Notes under the pieces: generated by a model | The model's database searches: none | Told to the model about the DNA's origin: nothing | What the model saw: the letters and a program-made list of their open reading frames with translations, nothing else | NCBI GenBank assembly: GCA_030737835.1 | Contig: CM060847.1 | Coordinates: 8,446,704 to 8,510,703, forward strand | Source: Acorus gramineus | Taxonomy: Eukaryota; Streptophyta; Magnoliopsida; Acorales; Acoraceae | Direction of reading: 5' to 3' | DNA length: 64,000 nt | Shown here: in pieces, positions 24,491 through 37,969 of the stretch | How the letters are laid out: the number at the start of each line of letters is the position of its first letter | Numbering within the stretch: the first letter of the stretch is position 1 | Position numbers and translations under genes: made by a program

Positions 24491-26401
24491 GAAGCAAAAA
24501 ATACACACGTGTAGGAAGGACAAAGTGTATGTACGTCTAGGTTTACCGTTTGCGTGGCCACCACATAAAACAGGCTCCAATACCTCAAAAAACACTTCTT
24601 CAAGGTCTTACATACAATCACTCAGAGACACACACATGTACGTATCTATGTATGCATAGAGAATGTCACTTGTGTAGAACAAGAATCTTTACAGAGAGAG
24701 AGAGAGAGAAAGAATTCTTTTTTTTGGGTAATTGTGATGATTCCATGCCTGCTATGAAATAAAATATTGCAATGGTTAGGCTGTCCTTCCTCCAGAGGGA
24801 GTCTATAATTAATATAATGGGTTGGCTCAGTCCCCACAAAAACACAAAAGAGTTTCATGTCAGAAAAAGAAGGGAGAGAAAGAAGAGAGACATGGGGACT
24901 GTGAAACAGCAAGAAGAGAGAGAAGGGGGGGGGGGGTATGGGCAAACCTTTGCCTCAGCTTTTTTTTCTTGAAGTCCTTGGTTTTTTAACTCACTGACCC
25001 CTCCATTTTTCTCTTGGGGAGAAGAAAAGTTGTGTTTCTTTAATGGTTACTTCTCTCTTTCTCCTGGGGCATCACCCTTTTTTTCCCTGTTCCCCTTACA
25101 TTGCTATCATCCCAAGATTTTGTGGTCTGGTACTACAAATGTAGTTTTATTCTGTTTAGGGTTTCCCAAGGAGAATCAATATGGCTTGTAAAGCATGTTT
25201 GACAGCATTTCAAACTTCAAAGACCTTTGTTTTTTTTTTTGTTTAGAACAACACTGACTGATGCGGGTGATAATTCTCTTGTTATTGCACAACATTCAAT
25301 AACTTGTCTGTAACATTTGATTATATATAGATTCGACACTGATTATAAGTAATAATTAATCACACCATCCCCATGCCAAGGTCTTATACTATAGACACAT
25401 GTGCATATTAAGGTAGAGTGGAAGAATGTTTTTTTTTTTTTTGGTAACTTAAAGAATGAATTTTTCTGCATTAGTATTTGATGGCCGGTTTCAAAAGATT
25501 TGAACATTCTGAGAGTGGAAAGTCATTCCTTTCCACTGTTGTTGAAAGATAAAGCCTAACAAAAGATATTAAACTAGCACTTCTTTGCATAATTTTTTTT
25601 ATTGGTAATTAAAGAGTTTCTATTTCTATAAAAAAAAAAAAAAAGGATTTTACAAATGCACATTTCTTTCATTGCATATGTTGATATACGTACACATAAT
25701 AGTATAATTGGACAGACTAGGTCTAATTTTTATCAAGACCTCTATCTCAACGTGTTCTAGCCAATACTGGATCTCATAAGAACATATCAATCCAAAATAA
25801 ATAATATTAAATGACTAATACGTGATTATACATACTAGATTGCATGTTACATATTTTGATACATGGGATCTAGTCCTTATTGGATATCATCTCTTATATC
25901 CTTGGCCTTCTTTCCATGATGGACAACTTTAGGGAGGCATGCATGTTGGTCACCAGCATATACATAATCCTTTCAAGTCAGTCTTAGCTAGTCAAATCAT
26001 AGGTCAAACGCTCATCCACCTTTAGTTCTCTCATCCCATAAAAGCTAAAGGCAAACCCAACATAAAGCCTGATCTAATTTCACAGTCTCTTGTGATCTTT
26101 GATCAACAACTGCTTTTCTTTTCTTTTCTTTTTCTATAAAGAAAAACTGAAAAGCCAAGCCCGTATACTAATTTAAAACATGGTGTTAAACAATGCTAGA
26201 CCATTTGAGTGGACATTTCTTTTCTTGATCATAGAATATTATCTTATCAATGCTTAGCCCCAGAAAATAAGGGGCCGGGAACATTTTTTTTTATAACATA
26301 TAATGATATATAATGATGATATAACGCGTAATGGTGCGAAGAAGACAAAAATGTTGGAAGAATATATGCTCTAATTTGAATAATTAATTATTAAAGAGTG
26401 T
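24491..26401. other. Intergenic; simple repeats, no gene
   Basis: Holds a GA run at about 24690-24708, a G-tract near 24926-24936, and several T-tracts. The short open frames here consist of repeat-derived residues. No coding or RNA gene was recognised. Confidence 0.5.
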
Positions 26402-26550
26402 ATAATAGTAACATAAAGTAATAGTCGGATTTAATTTATTGTTTAATATTATTATTATTGATGAGTGGATATGTGGTTGTCTGAATGCCGCCTGTTTAAT
26501 ATTATTATTATTGATGAGGGGATAATAGTAACATAAAGTTATAATTGGAT
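26402..26550. repeat. Local direct repeats with ATT array
   Basis: TGTTTAATATTATTATTATT plus GATGAG occurs at 26440 and again at 26493. The flanking block TAATAGTAACATAAAGT also occurs twice, near 26404 and 26524. The arrangement looks like an interrupted duplication of about 50-120 bases. Confidence 0.7.
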
Positions 26551-26602
26551 TGAAATTAATGCTTAGTTACGACGTCAGAGTGATGTGTATGCTCATTTAA
26601 AA

Positions 26603-26667
26603 TGGGCCAGCGAAGGTTGGTAATAAAGTCCAGCATTGCCTGGCCCAACAAGACTTTTAAATGGGCC
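26603..26667. promoter_or_regulatory. Cluster of three Site II (TGGGCC) motifs without a gene
   Basis: TGGGCC at 26603, GGCCCA at 26642 and TGGGCC at 26662 lie in a GC-richer island. Such clusters mark promoters of ribosomal and mitochondrial housekeeping genes, but no gene starts nearby on either strand. It may be a displaced or decayed promoter. Confidence 0.35.
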
Positions 26668-26790
26668 GACGACGTGCGGGGTCACCGGATCCATTTTAAA
26701 CCTCCAAAGCTACCGACGCTTGTTCAGCTTCACCTCAAAAAAAAAAAATTTAAAAATTTGATACGTCTATCTGTGCATGGAGACTAGATC

Positions 26791-27185
26791 CAGTCAGGAT
26801 TAGATTTCGGTCAGTTTGATCAGTATCAAACTGGACAACGTGAAAATCGAACTGCACTGTCTATAAATTAAACTGCACAACCAATTATTGGGTATATATT
26901 TCACACTCCTATTGGATACTGATAATATTTAAGAATTCATATTTTCTCCAAGATCTAGATTTCGATCAGTTCGATCAGTATCAAACTGGACAACATGAAA
27001 ATCGAACTGCACCGCCTATAAAATCAAACTGCATAACCAATTGTTGGGTATATATTTCACACTCCTATTGGATACTGATAATATTTAAGAATTCATATTT
27101 TCTCCAATAGCTGACTGGATCCAATAAGAAAGTGAAATATATACCCAACAATTGGTTGTGCAGTTCAATTTATAGGCAATGTTGG
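26791..27185. mobile_element. Foldback MITE with duplicated left arm
   Basis: 26801-26955 and 26956-27110 are direct copies with a 155-bp period (TAGATTTCG, TCAGTATCAAACTGGACAAC, CAACCAATT, GTTATATATTTCAC-type block, CTCCTATTGGATACTGATAA). From about 27104 to 27185 the sequence is an inverted copy of the arm (CCAATAAGAAAGTGAAATAT, CCCAACAATTGGTTGTGCAG). It belongs to the same family as 12064-12355, here with an internal tandem duplication. Confidence 0.75.
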
Positions 27186-29484
27186 GTATAATTGGTACTC
27201 TCGTGCATGCTGGTTCATCCACAATCTTAATCGCATTTTTTTCTTATTAAATACACTCAATCACTAAAGTACCTATTATTATAAATAGTGAAGCATGCAC
27301 TGAGATGCATTAATGTATTTTTTCTTTTTTAAAAAAATAAAATTTTTTAGTTTTCATACACTACGGACGCTCATTTTCTTAAAATAATGATAGAAGGTGT
27401 CAAACATAGTCTGCAGATATTTTTATTTTTTTAAAATCATATATCTTATCCAATAATGTACTTATATTTATAAAAACTAAAAAATATACGCAATTGAGTT
27501 GAATGGCATCATTTATAGAAAATTGAAAAAAAATTTCAATAAGTGATATATTTCATTAATGTTGGTAAAGGTGGCTAACAAAATATAAGAGCAATAGATT
27601 TGTAAAAAGGACCGAGTGTAACAAATGCAAAGGAAAATGATATATCCAGCATGGTATTCAGTCTCAAATATAATTCGCACCTTATTTGATTTTCTTAAAA
27701 ATTGTATACACATCTAGATGAAGTATATATTTTTGTAAATATATACATATGGAGCCGTTAATAAAATGTATAAAACAAATTCTAGTATTAAGAATTATTA
27801 TTTTTCTAGCCTCAAATCTAATCCGTATCCATTTTGATTTTTTTTTAAAATAATATACATCATCTAATGAAGTATACGCTTTAATAAAATATGAAGCATA
27901 TACTCTACTTAATTATATGAACTCATTTATAAATAAAAATATTTTTTTAAAAAAATAAGGTATATATATATAGCTTGTTGTAATAAGTACATCTATCTAA
28001 TGAAGTATATAAGACTGAAAATTGAATCGAAACAAGAAAAAAAAAAGGATGTGTACAAACACTCTAATATTAATGATGGCCAGACCTTATGAAACTTTGA
28101 AGCCTATTTGGACAATAGGACCTATGTAAACAAATGGGGAGATAAGTTTCATTTAGTGGGTAAATTTGATGATTAATTAGTCCAAGCAAACAATTTAAAA
28201 GAAAGAAAACCTTTATTTTATGTGCTTCATGTAGAGTTCTAGAAGCAGATCAAATGGAGTCCATGTTTGCTTCTTGGTACCTTCTAAATTTTTTAACCAA
28301 AATTATCAGCAATCCCAATCACAAAATGAGATATGTTGTTGGGAGGGTCTAGCTTGCAATAGGGGGGCATCTCTAGTCACTCAGGGTGTTTTTACATCAC
28401 CATCAAATTTAAAATCTGATTGTAAACCAAAAAAATAAATAAAAATAAACAATAATTAAAATAAGATAAGATCCTTTAATTTGGTCCTCATGTTCACAAC
28501 ACTGTCTTCATCAAGACATTTAATTATGCCTTCGGCATCATAAGTGGGGCTCAGACTCTATTAATTCATTTTTATTTATATTCTCATAATAAAATCCATG
28601 ATGTAATTATATTTAATGAGTATAAAATAGTTATTTAAAGGCTAAATAAAAATAAGAAATTGATTAGACATTTTCTATTTGTTTATTATAGTGAAATTAT
28701 ATCCTCTTTTAGGAATAATTAAATGTTTAATCTTAAAAAAAATGTTTGCTTATCATAACCATGGCTTGATAAATTGAAATAATCTCTGCATGCGGTAGGC
28801 ATGTACAATTTATTCATGTTTAACTATGTAGAACTATAGCTATATTTTACCCAAAAAAAAAAAAAAAACATAAAAAATAAAAATTTATTCGAATGTAAAG
28901 GAACAACAATCAAATTATTTTATACCTGAATAACTACCGGTAACCATGCAAAAAGTTAGATAATAAGACAAAATTAAAATTCTAATATCCCATGAAATCA
29001 CTATTAGGAATTGTTAATTTTATTTGGTTCTACGAATTAGTCTTCTTCTAGCCAACCAAATAGTTATTTGTGATTTTTTTAAAAAACTATAAGTATTCGA
29101 ATTTAGGTATAATCAGTCTTCACGGAATAATTTCAGATGTAAAATATGTGAGTTATTATAACGTTTTGTAGTTAATACAACATGTCAATATTACTGACAA
29201 TATCTAATGAGATTTAGCACGATCACATCTTTGCTTATCTTCCGAGTTATCCAAGACAAAAACTATATAAAATGTGTCTACCAATTTCATTAGCCCCTAC
29301 CACCTAAGTGGATTCTTTCAAGGTGGGCTTGTGTGTGTGTGTTTGTAATGGAGTTCAAATTTTCTGTGTAAAAGAAACAAGGAATGCATGAAGCAGCCAA
29401 TAGGAGGCAGCCATGTAAGCAATGCAAAAAAATATAATTATTTTTTTTTGAAAATCGGTGCTCCACTAGGATTGATAATGTGAC
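27186..29484. other. Gene-empty, very AT-rich
   Basis: Repeated weak motifs such as AATGAAGTATAT and TTTAATAAAATAT recur at 27700-28010, with similar ones at 49760-49910, suggesting old degraded transposons. No coding sequence or RNA gene was recognised. Confidence 0.5.
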
Positions 29485-30043
29485 TAGGCTTGTCAACGGA
29501 TCGGGTCTGGGTTGACTTATTTGATTGCCGGATCATTAGAATCGGTCCGTATTAGGTCTTGGGTAGAGTCAAATTGGGTGGGGTCGATCCACTAACAAGC
29601 CTATGTTCGACCAGGAGAGATCGAGAAACTTTTTAAGGGCGTACAATTGCTTTTTTTTTTTTTTTTGTAATAGAGTCTAGTGTGTTATAGATAGTTTTTC
29701 ACTATTTTAATTTTTTAATATTTTATGAGGAACCATTTAGAATGCGATTTGGATTATTATGCTTTTACGTGAACTAAAAAAAGATTATAAAAATATTTCA
29801 AATGCTTAACATTCTAAATGATTATTCAGTATTTAACTATAAATTTTGGATTTGATCATGAGTGTTGGGTTGAATCATAAATATAAAAAAACACCGTATT
29901 TGAGTTGGGTCTATCTGATCTATAGGATCGGGTGAACCCAGATCTGATCCGTTTTGACTGTCAGGTCATTCGAATCAGGTATTTATGTCTTTTATCTGTT
30001 CTAAGTCGGGTTCAGGTCGACCCACAACCCATTGATAAGCCTA
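29485..30043. mobile_element. hAT-like non-autonomous element, 559 bp, possibly nested
   Basis: Begins TAGGCTTGTCAACGG and ends with the complement of TAGGCTTATCAATGG. The flanks AATGTGAC and ACCATGAC share 5 of 8 positions. A further inverted end, the complement of TAGGCTTGTTAGTGGATCG, lies at about 29585-29603 and pairs with the same left end, so a short 119-bp element may be contained in the longer one. There is no coding capacity. Confidence 0.65.
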
Positions 30044-31620
30044 ACCATGACCTCCTTCATAAATTTAAAGTAGAAAACTGCTAGTCAACTAATCAAAATT
30101 TGATTCTTACCATCTCCGTGGCCACCTCTCTTTGTTCTGTCACATACATTAATATGAACTTATACGTGTGATGGCCGCAAGAGAATGTTATCTAAATTTT
30201 GCTTAAGGGGGAAGGCAAAGCAATTCACCCCCATCGTGTGATGGTCTCTCACCAATTGTAGAGAGAGAGAGAGAGATGCGTTTGGATTCTTTTTTAGCAG
30301 CACCAATTGTTACATACAGTGGGTGCACGTGCAAAAGTGTGTTCTGAGTGTACTGTTGCACCCACTACACAAGTCCTTTTTTTTTATAAAAAAAAAAAAA
30401 AGGTTTTGAAGGCTACTATTTGGTGGTGGTTAGTAAAGCTGCCTGAGTGATTGTGAGAGGGGAGTGAGGGGAGGACCAGCTACAATACTGTACATTGACA
30501 TCATTTTCTAGAATAGAAAATGGAGATTTCTGGCATCCTATGAGCCAAAAATTCTATCGACAATGTGTTTGATGTACCGTTTCATGCATCTTGTACTAAA
30601 AATGTCTAATTAAGACTAGATACCACCTAGTAAAAGATTAATAGAGAAATAATAAGCTTGAGAATGTTTCATTGACTTTACAAGAAGAATGATAGACCAA
30701 GTCTCATTTTTAATCTCGCTTTTAACCTTCAAATAAATACATATATTGACATATATGACAAGTATAGTAATGAATGTGTTTTGATATGAATGTATATATA
30801 GTATACACTTAAATATATGAGGATAAAAATAAAAATGGAATTGGATGTATCAAAATTCAAAATGAAAATTAAAAACAATAGCCTAAAAAACAAAATCTAC
30901 AAATTATGTCTCACCGTAAATCAATGATATTAAAACAAATTGTCAGGGATTATTTTAATTAAATGGAGGCGGTTTAACTTTTAATGTCCCTAGGTTCTAA
31001 CCAATTTGAATGTGACTATTAATATAGGTTTAAATCAAGTGCTAGGTTCGAGTCGTTCTCGAGTGGGGGTGTTCTCCGTATTGAGGAGTAGGTAGTGATA
31101 TATATTTTTTGGAGGGGGGAGGAGTAGATATCTCTTCTAATTTTTTTTTTTTTTTTGGTCGGTATGATATTTTTTTTTCATTTTGTTTATCATTCTTATA
31201 TTATCTATTAGTCCCTCTTTCAGATGTTGTAATCTTAAAATATATCAATGAAATCAGAATAACAATATAATACTCTACTTTTTCTTTAAAAAAAAATAAA
31301 AAATAAAAATAAATTGCTACGTTTGAGTCATCCTCTTACGTGTGATCACTCAGAATGATGGCTTTATATGGTCTGCCAAATTGGTACCCAAAAGCATAAA
31401 TAAAAGAAAAGATTCACAAAGAAAAAAATAAAAATAAATGTAACACATCATACTATATGCAACAAATGGTAATGCAAACCCTCCCCCTTCAAAAGCACAG
31501 TGGGAAGTCACTGCTTCAAGTACACACAATAAATACACTAGATGAAGCCCTTTCAAAAAAGTGAAATGCTTCTCATACACATTATTATTGTTATTATTTT
31601 CGTACAATTTGTGAACCTAC
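30044..31620. other. Intergenic; inverted repeat at 30318-30366, no gene
   Basis: AGTGGGTGCA at 30318 and its complement TGCACCCACT at 30357 form a 10-bp perfect stem with a loop of about 29 bases. A GA run occurs near 30260. No gene was recognised. Confidence 0.5.
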
Positions 31621-34600
31621 CCCACAAACCGACCATTCCCTCCTTCGGAATGAATACAAAACCTTTCAGTAATGAAAACTAGTAGGGCAGTACTACTATC
31701 CCACTGTAATACACTTTGGTTTTAGCTTTTTCTAATAATGAGAAACACAATCAATCAATGCAACATGGCAGGTTTTGATTCAATCTTTGTCAAGAAAAAC
31801 ATAATCTCTAGATTTGCTAATAAAGCATATTTGTGGCATGGAATAATTTCCTCTTTTTGAGCTTAAAAATTTAATCAAAGCCAAAAGTCTTGATAATTCC
31901 AATAGAGTGAGCTTATGAAAGGCTAAATTAAACAACCCCCCCTCCCAAATAGAATATCAAGTGGGTCCCTAATAAATTGTACAAGTTTCAAATGGTGGTT
32001 AGTGTGGAGAAAGAAAGGTTTGGTGTTCTGTCCCAAACAAGGTCTCTGTGGTTTGTTAGGGTAATCTGTCATTATAAGCACCACCTCCTCCCACTTGGGA
32101 GGAGAAAATGTTTTGTGCATCCATTAATCTCCCTCCACTTGATCTTTAGAGTGTGGGGACCCCTTTTTTGTGATATAGAACCCAGATGAGAATTCCAAGA
32201 TGCTCACAATCACCTATAAATCATATATATATATTTGATACATGATTTAGTAGATAGATTTTAATCAAACTCCTAAAATACAAACCCGATATATATTATC
32301 ATAATAAAAAAAATGTTTTAATTTATTTATTTAGGGTTCCTCAAGTCCCGATCTGGTAAAGCAAACTCATAGATAGGTCTAACCAAAAGCCAATTCTGTG
32401 TGGTTGGGTGGGGCCCATTTGAATGTACTACATTGATATGCTGTGAATAGTGATGGGGATTTGCTTTGTGTTGTTTTTTCCCCTCATAGAATGCAAGACA
32501 GGACATGTTGAAAGAAAGAACCAGTGTTTCTGAAAGAGAAGCTTATGATGTTCATTGGTTGGTTTCAAGAGCAGTACGTCATTCATTAAATCATGCTTAC
32601 TCTGTTAAAGAGTGAAAATTTTCCCAACCCAACATTAGAGATCTCTTTTGTGAAGAAACTGAATTCTAGAAACAAAAATGTTTTTTTTTTTTTGGCATGT
32701 ATACCTCATAAATAATCCAAACACACTCACATGTATTATTTTTTTTTACGTAGACACCATTAATTACAACATAATTCATTTTACACACTTAATGATTTTG
32801 AGGATCTCAAACAATTTATAAAGATGAATATTAGGAGTTACAAGTAGTTGCAAAAAGTTACAACTAGTTGATTACGTCTAATACTATTGTAGTGTTATAA
32901 AAATTTGTTGTACGGTTTTCCAATGTATTTAAGAACCATTTATGATCATATAAAAATCTGTGAAGCTTATTTATTAAATAATAATCATATTTGCACATTA
33001 GAAAAGAAAATTTATCCATTACATGTAATTTGTGAAATACTTTATCTGAGTGGCACTGTGAAGTACTAATAGTTGAGTAGAAGCAGCAAATATGAGTATC
33101 ATCATCAAAGAAGCAGAGGAAATAAAACTCATAAAACTACAACCAAATAGAACTCATAAAACAGGCTCTGAATTATTGAAAGCAACTTATTAACAAGGAT
33201 TAAGAATCTAAAGGTCAATGTTCATTTCATTGGCCATGAGGGGCCCTATCAAACACCAATAGAAGCTGTCAGTTAATTAAGCTCCATGAACATGGATATA
33301 TATATAATTACCAAAATTGTAAAATTGTACCCTCTAAATGCTCGACAAGTGTACCCCGTCGGCTACCACCTACGATTTCGCGGCACCTATCGAATAATGC
33401 CAAATGTGAAAATCAATTTAGGTCTCCATTAACATCATCCCCAGTCAAAGAATTTGTGCTTAACTTTAGCTTAAGTGCCTTTGCTTTTGTATCATGCATG
33501 GACCAAGTTCAGGTTGGAACATCCTTCATTCCTTCTTTTTGTTCATTTCAGCTTCTTTGTTTTAGAGAAATTCAACAGTGAGCATTGTCCCTTTCTTTTG
33601 CATGGTATGGGCCCAAGAGCTTCAAATAAGTATAAAAAAAAATTAGGTTCCCATTTATTCTAGAATCATGAATTAATGTTTCCATCAGAAATTAATATGA
33701 GCCGCCTTGCACTATCTTTGTTTGGTCCCAAAATTTTCAGTTGCTTTTACAAAATCAGTTTTCAGATAATCATTAACTTCTATTTCCCATCTTTGTTTTT
33801 ATGTGTTAAAAAAAGTGGATTAAGAGAAAGTCATGTAGATACTGATTCATAATAGTGTTTATGAAAAAAAGTTGTTTTTGAAAATTGGTTCCAGACGAGA
33901 CCTAGAAAGACATGGTGACTTATGCCCATGTTAAGGAGGCTTCCTCTCTTCTTCCTTTTCATCTTTACTTGAGCTGTTCAAACAGAAATATACAGATGTG
34001 CTCACTACTCACATTAAAACAAAAGCAAAACCAGATTTTTTTTTCCACCAAAACCATGTTCCAGAAGGTGGTCCAACAAAACTTTGATAGCAGCAGCCAA
34101 TTATGTAATTCCAATATAAGGAATCTGCTGTTATCAAGAGAGATGCTCAATCTGCAGTTTAAAATTTGTGAAGACTGATTTGATATCCAAGTGTCGAAGT
34201 GGACAGACTATTCAGTCCATCAGTCCACAAAGGTTCCCCATCTTTTTTCTTTTTCTTTTTTTTTTGGTCTATATCATTTTCTACTCTTCATGGAGAAGAA
34301 AGAATAAGTAGCACATGTTCTCTGTGATTCTGATGCTTTCATGTCTTCTTTCAGCCTCTCAACATTTAAGAAATTGTCTTAAGATGAAAAGTATAGTACG
34401 TAAGCAATCTCATTGACTGCATTGAACCACCTCTTCACATGTGGCAGAAGTACCCCTCTTCACCTAACAGGAGAAGATTTAATTAAAAACAAAAAAACAA
34501 AAATTTCAAAATAAAGAGAGAGAGAGAGAGACCTAGAATTAGTATAAGGTTTTCAACTGATGATCAATTAGGATGTAAATAGACACCTATGACATGAAAT

Positions 34601-35652
34601 AGTGTTTAAATTATATGGACCAATCAAAACTCACATTTTGTGACAATTAAGGGAGTCCACAATTGAACACATGACTTGGTGAGGCTCCCCATTAACAGAC
34701 CTTTCAGTAGGACCACTTGAAATATATCAATTAATTAACCTCTCATGGTAAGGCAAACAAAAAAGTTGCTTTTAGTGAAGCCCCTTCTAAATTGGCGACT
34801 GAAATGGTGGCACATCTGCCCCTCTCTGGGCCCTTTTGGGGACGCCATGGATGTATATTTAATTATATGGAGACAAAAAAAAAGAGAAAAAGGATATATA
34901 TTGTTTGTGATTATTATGCCACTCAATATTATAAACAAAGATATTGATCTGAGTTTTATTTTATGATATTTTGCAAACTGTTATCAATCTTATCTTTGCT
35001 TGTCATCCAATGGTGTTATTGATCATCTATCTTGCTATCCTAAATTTATTGGCCACTTTCATCCCCAGATTACTTGTAGAATTTCTCTCATATAGACATT
35101 TCAGTTTTCACGAGTTTTGATATAAAAAATTATCAATAATGAGTTTTAAGTCTCATGTTTTAAGCACCATCACAAGCTCCATGAGTTGACGTATGTACAA
35201 TACCCACTATATCTTTATGTGGGATTTTTGTTATTTTTTATTATTACTCTCTATATTTTAAGGAGGCGGATACAATTGAGATTGATTTTATATTCTTTTA
35301 AACGTAACTCAAAATAGCATATTGATTTTTTTTTATTGAAAGAATTTTAGATTTAATTTGCTTTGGTTTTGAATGATATGAATTTTGTTTCATCAATGTC
35401 GATCGATTCAAGTTTAACCTTTATGATTTTATGGTTATGCAGTTGTTTCTAATTCTCTTTTTTTAGTTGAATCTTTTGTATCTTTTTTTAAAATCAATTC
35501 AGTTACATACCGTAAACAATTTTTTGTTTCTTTGGCTTGGAATGCAGATTTTGATGAATGCCACCAATGGAGAATAAATTAATTTGAATGATACATATTC
35601 TTTGGAACTAGTCCACAAAAGGATTTGTTCCATGGATATACGTAGAAGTGAT
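31621..35652. other. Intergenic, no gene identified
   Basis: Long stretch without an intron-exon structure that could be joined into a protein. Short open frames (for example 31923-32189, 33475-33663, 33912-34178, 34735-34966) lack family features. A GC-rich patch sits at 33336-33398 in otherwise AT-rich DNA. No match to common conserved plant microRNA sequences was noticed by eye. Confidence 0.5.
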
Positions 35653-35960
35653 TGTTTTTAACATTCATATACATTTCAATTACACGAAACACACATATTG
35701 AAATACAAATAAAACATTCGGATATTTTTTAATTACATCAAACATATATATTGAAATTCAGATATAATCTCGCAAATTCAGATACATTTTAAAGATTGCA
35801 TATTACACGAATGTATACATTTTAAAAATGATTGTTTTAACATTCAGATACATTTCAATGATATGAAACACACATATTGAAATTCATATACAATAAACAT
35901 TCAGATATATTTCAACTACATTAAACATACATATTGAAATTAGATACATTTATGAAATCA
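35653..35960. repeat. Degenerate tandem repeats of about 60 bp, four copies
   Basis: The pattern AACATTCAGATACATTTCAA ... AAACACACATATTGAAATTC recurs at about 35660, 35714, 35838 and 35893. The first and third copies share the extra lead GATTGTTTT, so the array looks like a duplicated dimer (period about 176). An inverted fragment (GTATCTGAATTTCAAAT) follows near 35980. Confidence 0.75.
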
Positions 35961-37417
35961 TCACATTTTAAAATGTATCTGAATTTCAAATAAAAAAAGG
36001 TATCTGAATAAATCTGAATATAAAAAAAAATATTTCTGAATTTCAAAAAACAAGTGGAAGTGGAAGCCGGACGAGGGCTCGAACCACCTCTCATATGATT
36101 TTGGAATTTTGGAATGGTGACGCCAATTGTCAGGGATAAGTAGGTGGGTCAGAATGAATTTTTTTAACTGTGAATGATTTACGAGGGTATAAAATGAATT
36201 TCCTTAAATCTTGACAACTGTGAGTCTATTAGTTTTTTATTTTTAAAAAATAAAAAAGGGGTTTTAAATAAAGGATAGTAATTTGTTTTGACTTTTTAAC
36301 CTACGGTAAAAGTCAAACCTATAACAATGAGAAAATGATATTTTATTTCATAAAATATTAGACCAAGCAGCAGGATTGACAAATTATATTTTATTTCATA
36401 AATGATCACATGGAGCATGACTCAAGTTAAACTAAAACGTAGCATTAATATCATCTAATAAAAAAAGACATTCAGGGGAATATATAATAGTTCTGATTAG
36501 AGAAACAGTATATTGTTCAAACGGTTTTTTTTAATCATACTGGTGTTCCTCCTACTTATAAAATATGAAAATTATTAATTATGCGTTTGAATGTGAAATT
36601 AAAACTCTAAGATTTTTAAAATCTTATATTTTAAATTTAACTTTTAAAAAGTTATTTTTTATTATATTTTTAATCACAAAATTTTTTTACTTAAAAATAA
36701 AAATTATGATTTAAAAAGTTAAACGCTAAAAATGTATTTAGATCTGAGTTTGAAAATTTTTAATTTTTCAAATACAAAATCTATTTAAACTCACATCTAA
36801 ACGAACTCTAAATAGCTAATTAGTTAAGTAGTTTTAAATAGCGTTAAGCATTGAAATGGCTATTGAAAAAACATTGTAACCATGCCTCCAACTTTATATA
36901 TTTTATACAAATAAAAAAATTTTATATACTTAAATTATTATTAATTTAAAACAAACCCATGCAGGATATTTATTACTCTAAACTGGACCCACTCATTAAT
37001 ATACCCTGTCAAAGCAGGCACATCAAACAACAGCATCTGTGTTTTTTATAACAGGGCTACCAGGTCTGAATACTCAAAAATAAAAAAAATTCAATTCAAA
37101 TGAGAGAAGGGTAATAAATTAGATGAAAAAGAAAAATACTCACCACTTCATGTCTTTCAAATGAAGGGTCAGTTTGTTGTTTGCATTCATTCTCCTTTTG
37201 AACACGAGCTTAAAAATATATTTGAAATCTTTTATTTCTATATTCATTTCTAAACATTCTAAAAAATACATTTTGGATAACAAATTAAATTAGGGGCTAA
37301 TTTAACATTCATTTTAAATAAAAAAGTTATTTGAAATATTTCATTCATACTGCTATTCTTGTACATTATGGTAAATAAAAAAATTTACTTGTGGATAAGA
37401 ATGAATTTAGATTGATG
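35961..37417. other. Intergenic; possible retroelement debris near 36060-36160
   Basis: 36060-36160 contains GAGGGCTCGAACCACC and GACGCCAATTGTCAGGGAT, which faintly resemble leader regions of plant LTR retrotransposons, but no LTR pair or polyprotein is visible. The rest is AT-rich with no gene. Confidence 0.4.
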
Positions 37418-37590
37418 GTACATTTGATCATGTGATTATACATCTTTTGTAATCGAAGGAAACTGTTTTTGCAATCGTATAACCAAACAGTTTTAATGTA
37501 ACAGTTTTTTACAAGCAGATTTTAAATAAATAATATTTAAAAATTACTATTTTAAAAATTCGATAGAGTGAGTTTCTCAGATTCCTGCAC
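37418..37590. repeat. Diverged relative of the foldback MITE at 41468-41694
   Basis: Blocks align in order with 41468-41694: GTACATTTGATCATG for GTGCGTTTGGTTACG, then ACCAAACAGTTTTA, CAGATTT, and GAGTGAGTTTCTCAGATTCC for GAAAGTGAGCTTCC. The right end is missing. Confidence 0.6.
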
Positions 37591-37962
37591 CACTTCTACA
37601 ACAGAGTAAGAACATTTTTATTGAAAAAAAAAATTACAACATGAGTACGTGAATGATGTGAAACCAATGGAGATTCCCTCCCTGGATTCACTGGTTTTGT
37701 GAAAGCTTCACATAAATGGAAAACAACAGTGACTGCTTTAGCTACGGAAGTCAGTGGACCCCCAAAATTTACAGCTGTGAAATTGGACGGTTGTGGAAAT
37801 CTCGTTCCCACCCCCCACATGCCTCATCAACCCACCAGATTCAAAAGCTTCTCACTTTTTTTTTTTTTAATTTTAATTTTTTTGATTTCTCACTTTTGCT
37901 TTTAATCTTTTTATTTTTATTTTTATTTATGGTGGGCTCCCTTTTTTTCTTCTATAAAATCC

Positions 37963-37969
37963 CATCCCT
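37963..37969 (+). promoter_or_regulatory. TATA box (TATAAAA) for the bZIP gene
   Basis: TATAAAA followed about 25-35 bases later by a CT-rich initiation-like tract (CCTCTTCCTCTTCTCTCTCC). It predicts a leader of roughly 815 bases before the bZIP ATG, in line with the long uORF-bearing leaders of group S1 bZIP genes. Confidence 0.6.

Noticed and set aside
36060-36100. tRNA-like TTCGAGC loop on the minus strand
   Set aside because: The T-arm stem does not pair and no A-box or acceptor stem was found.
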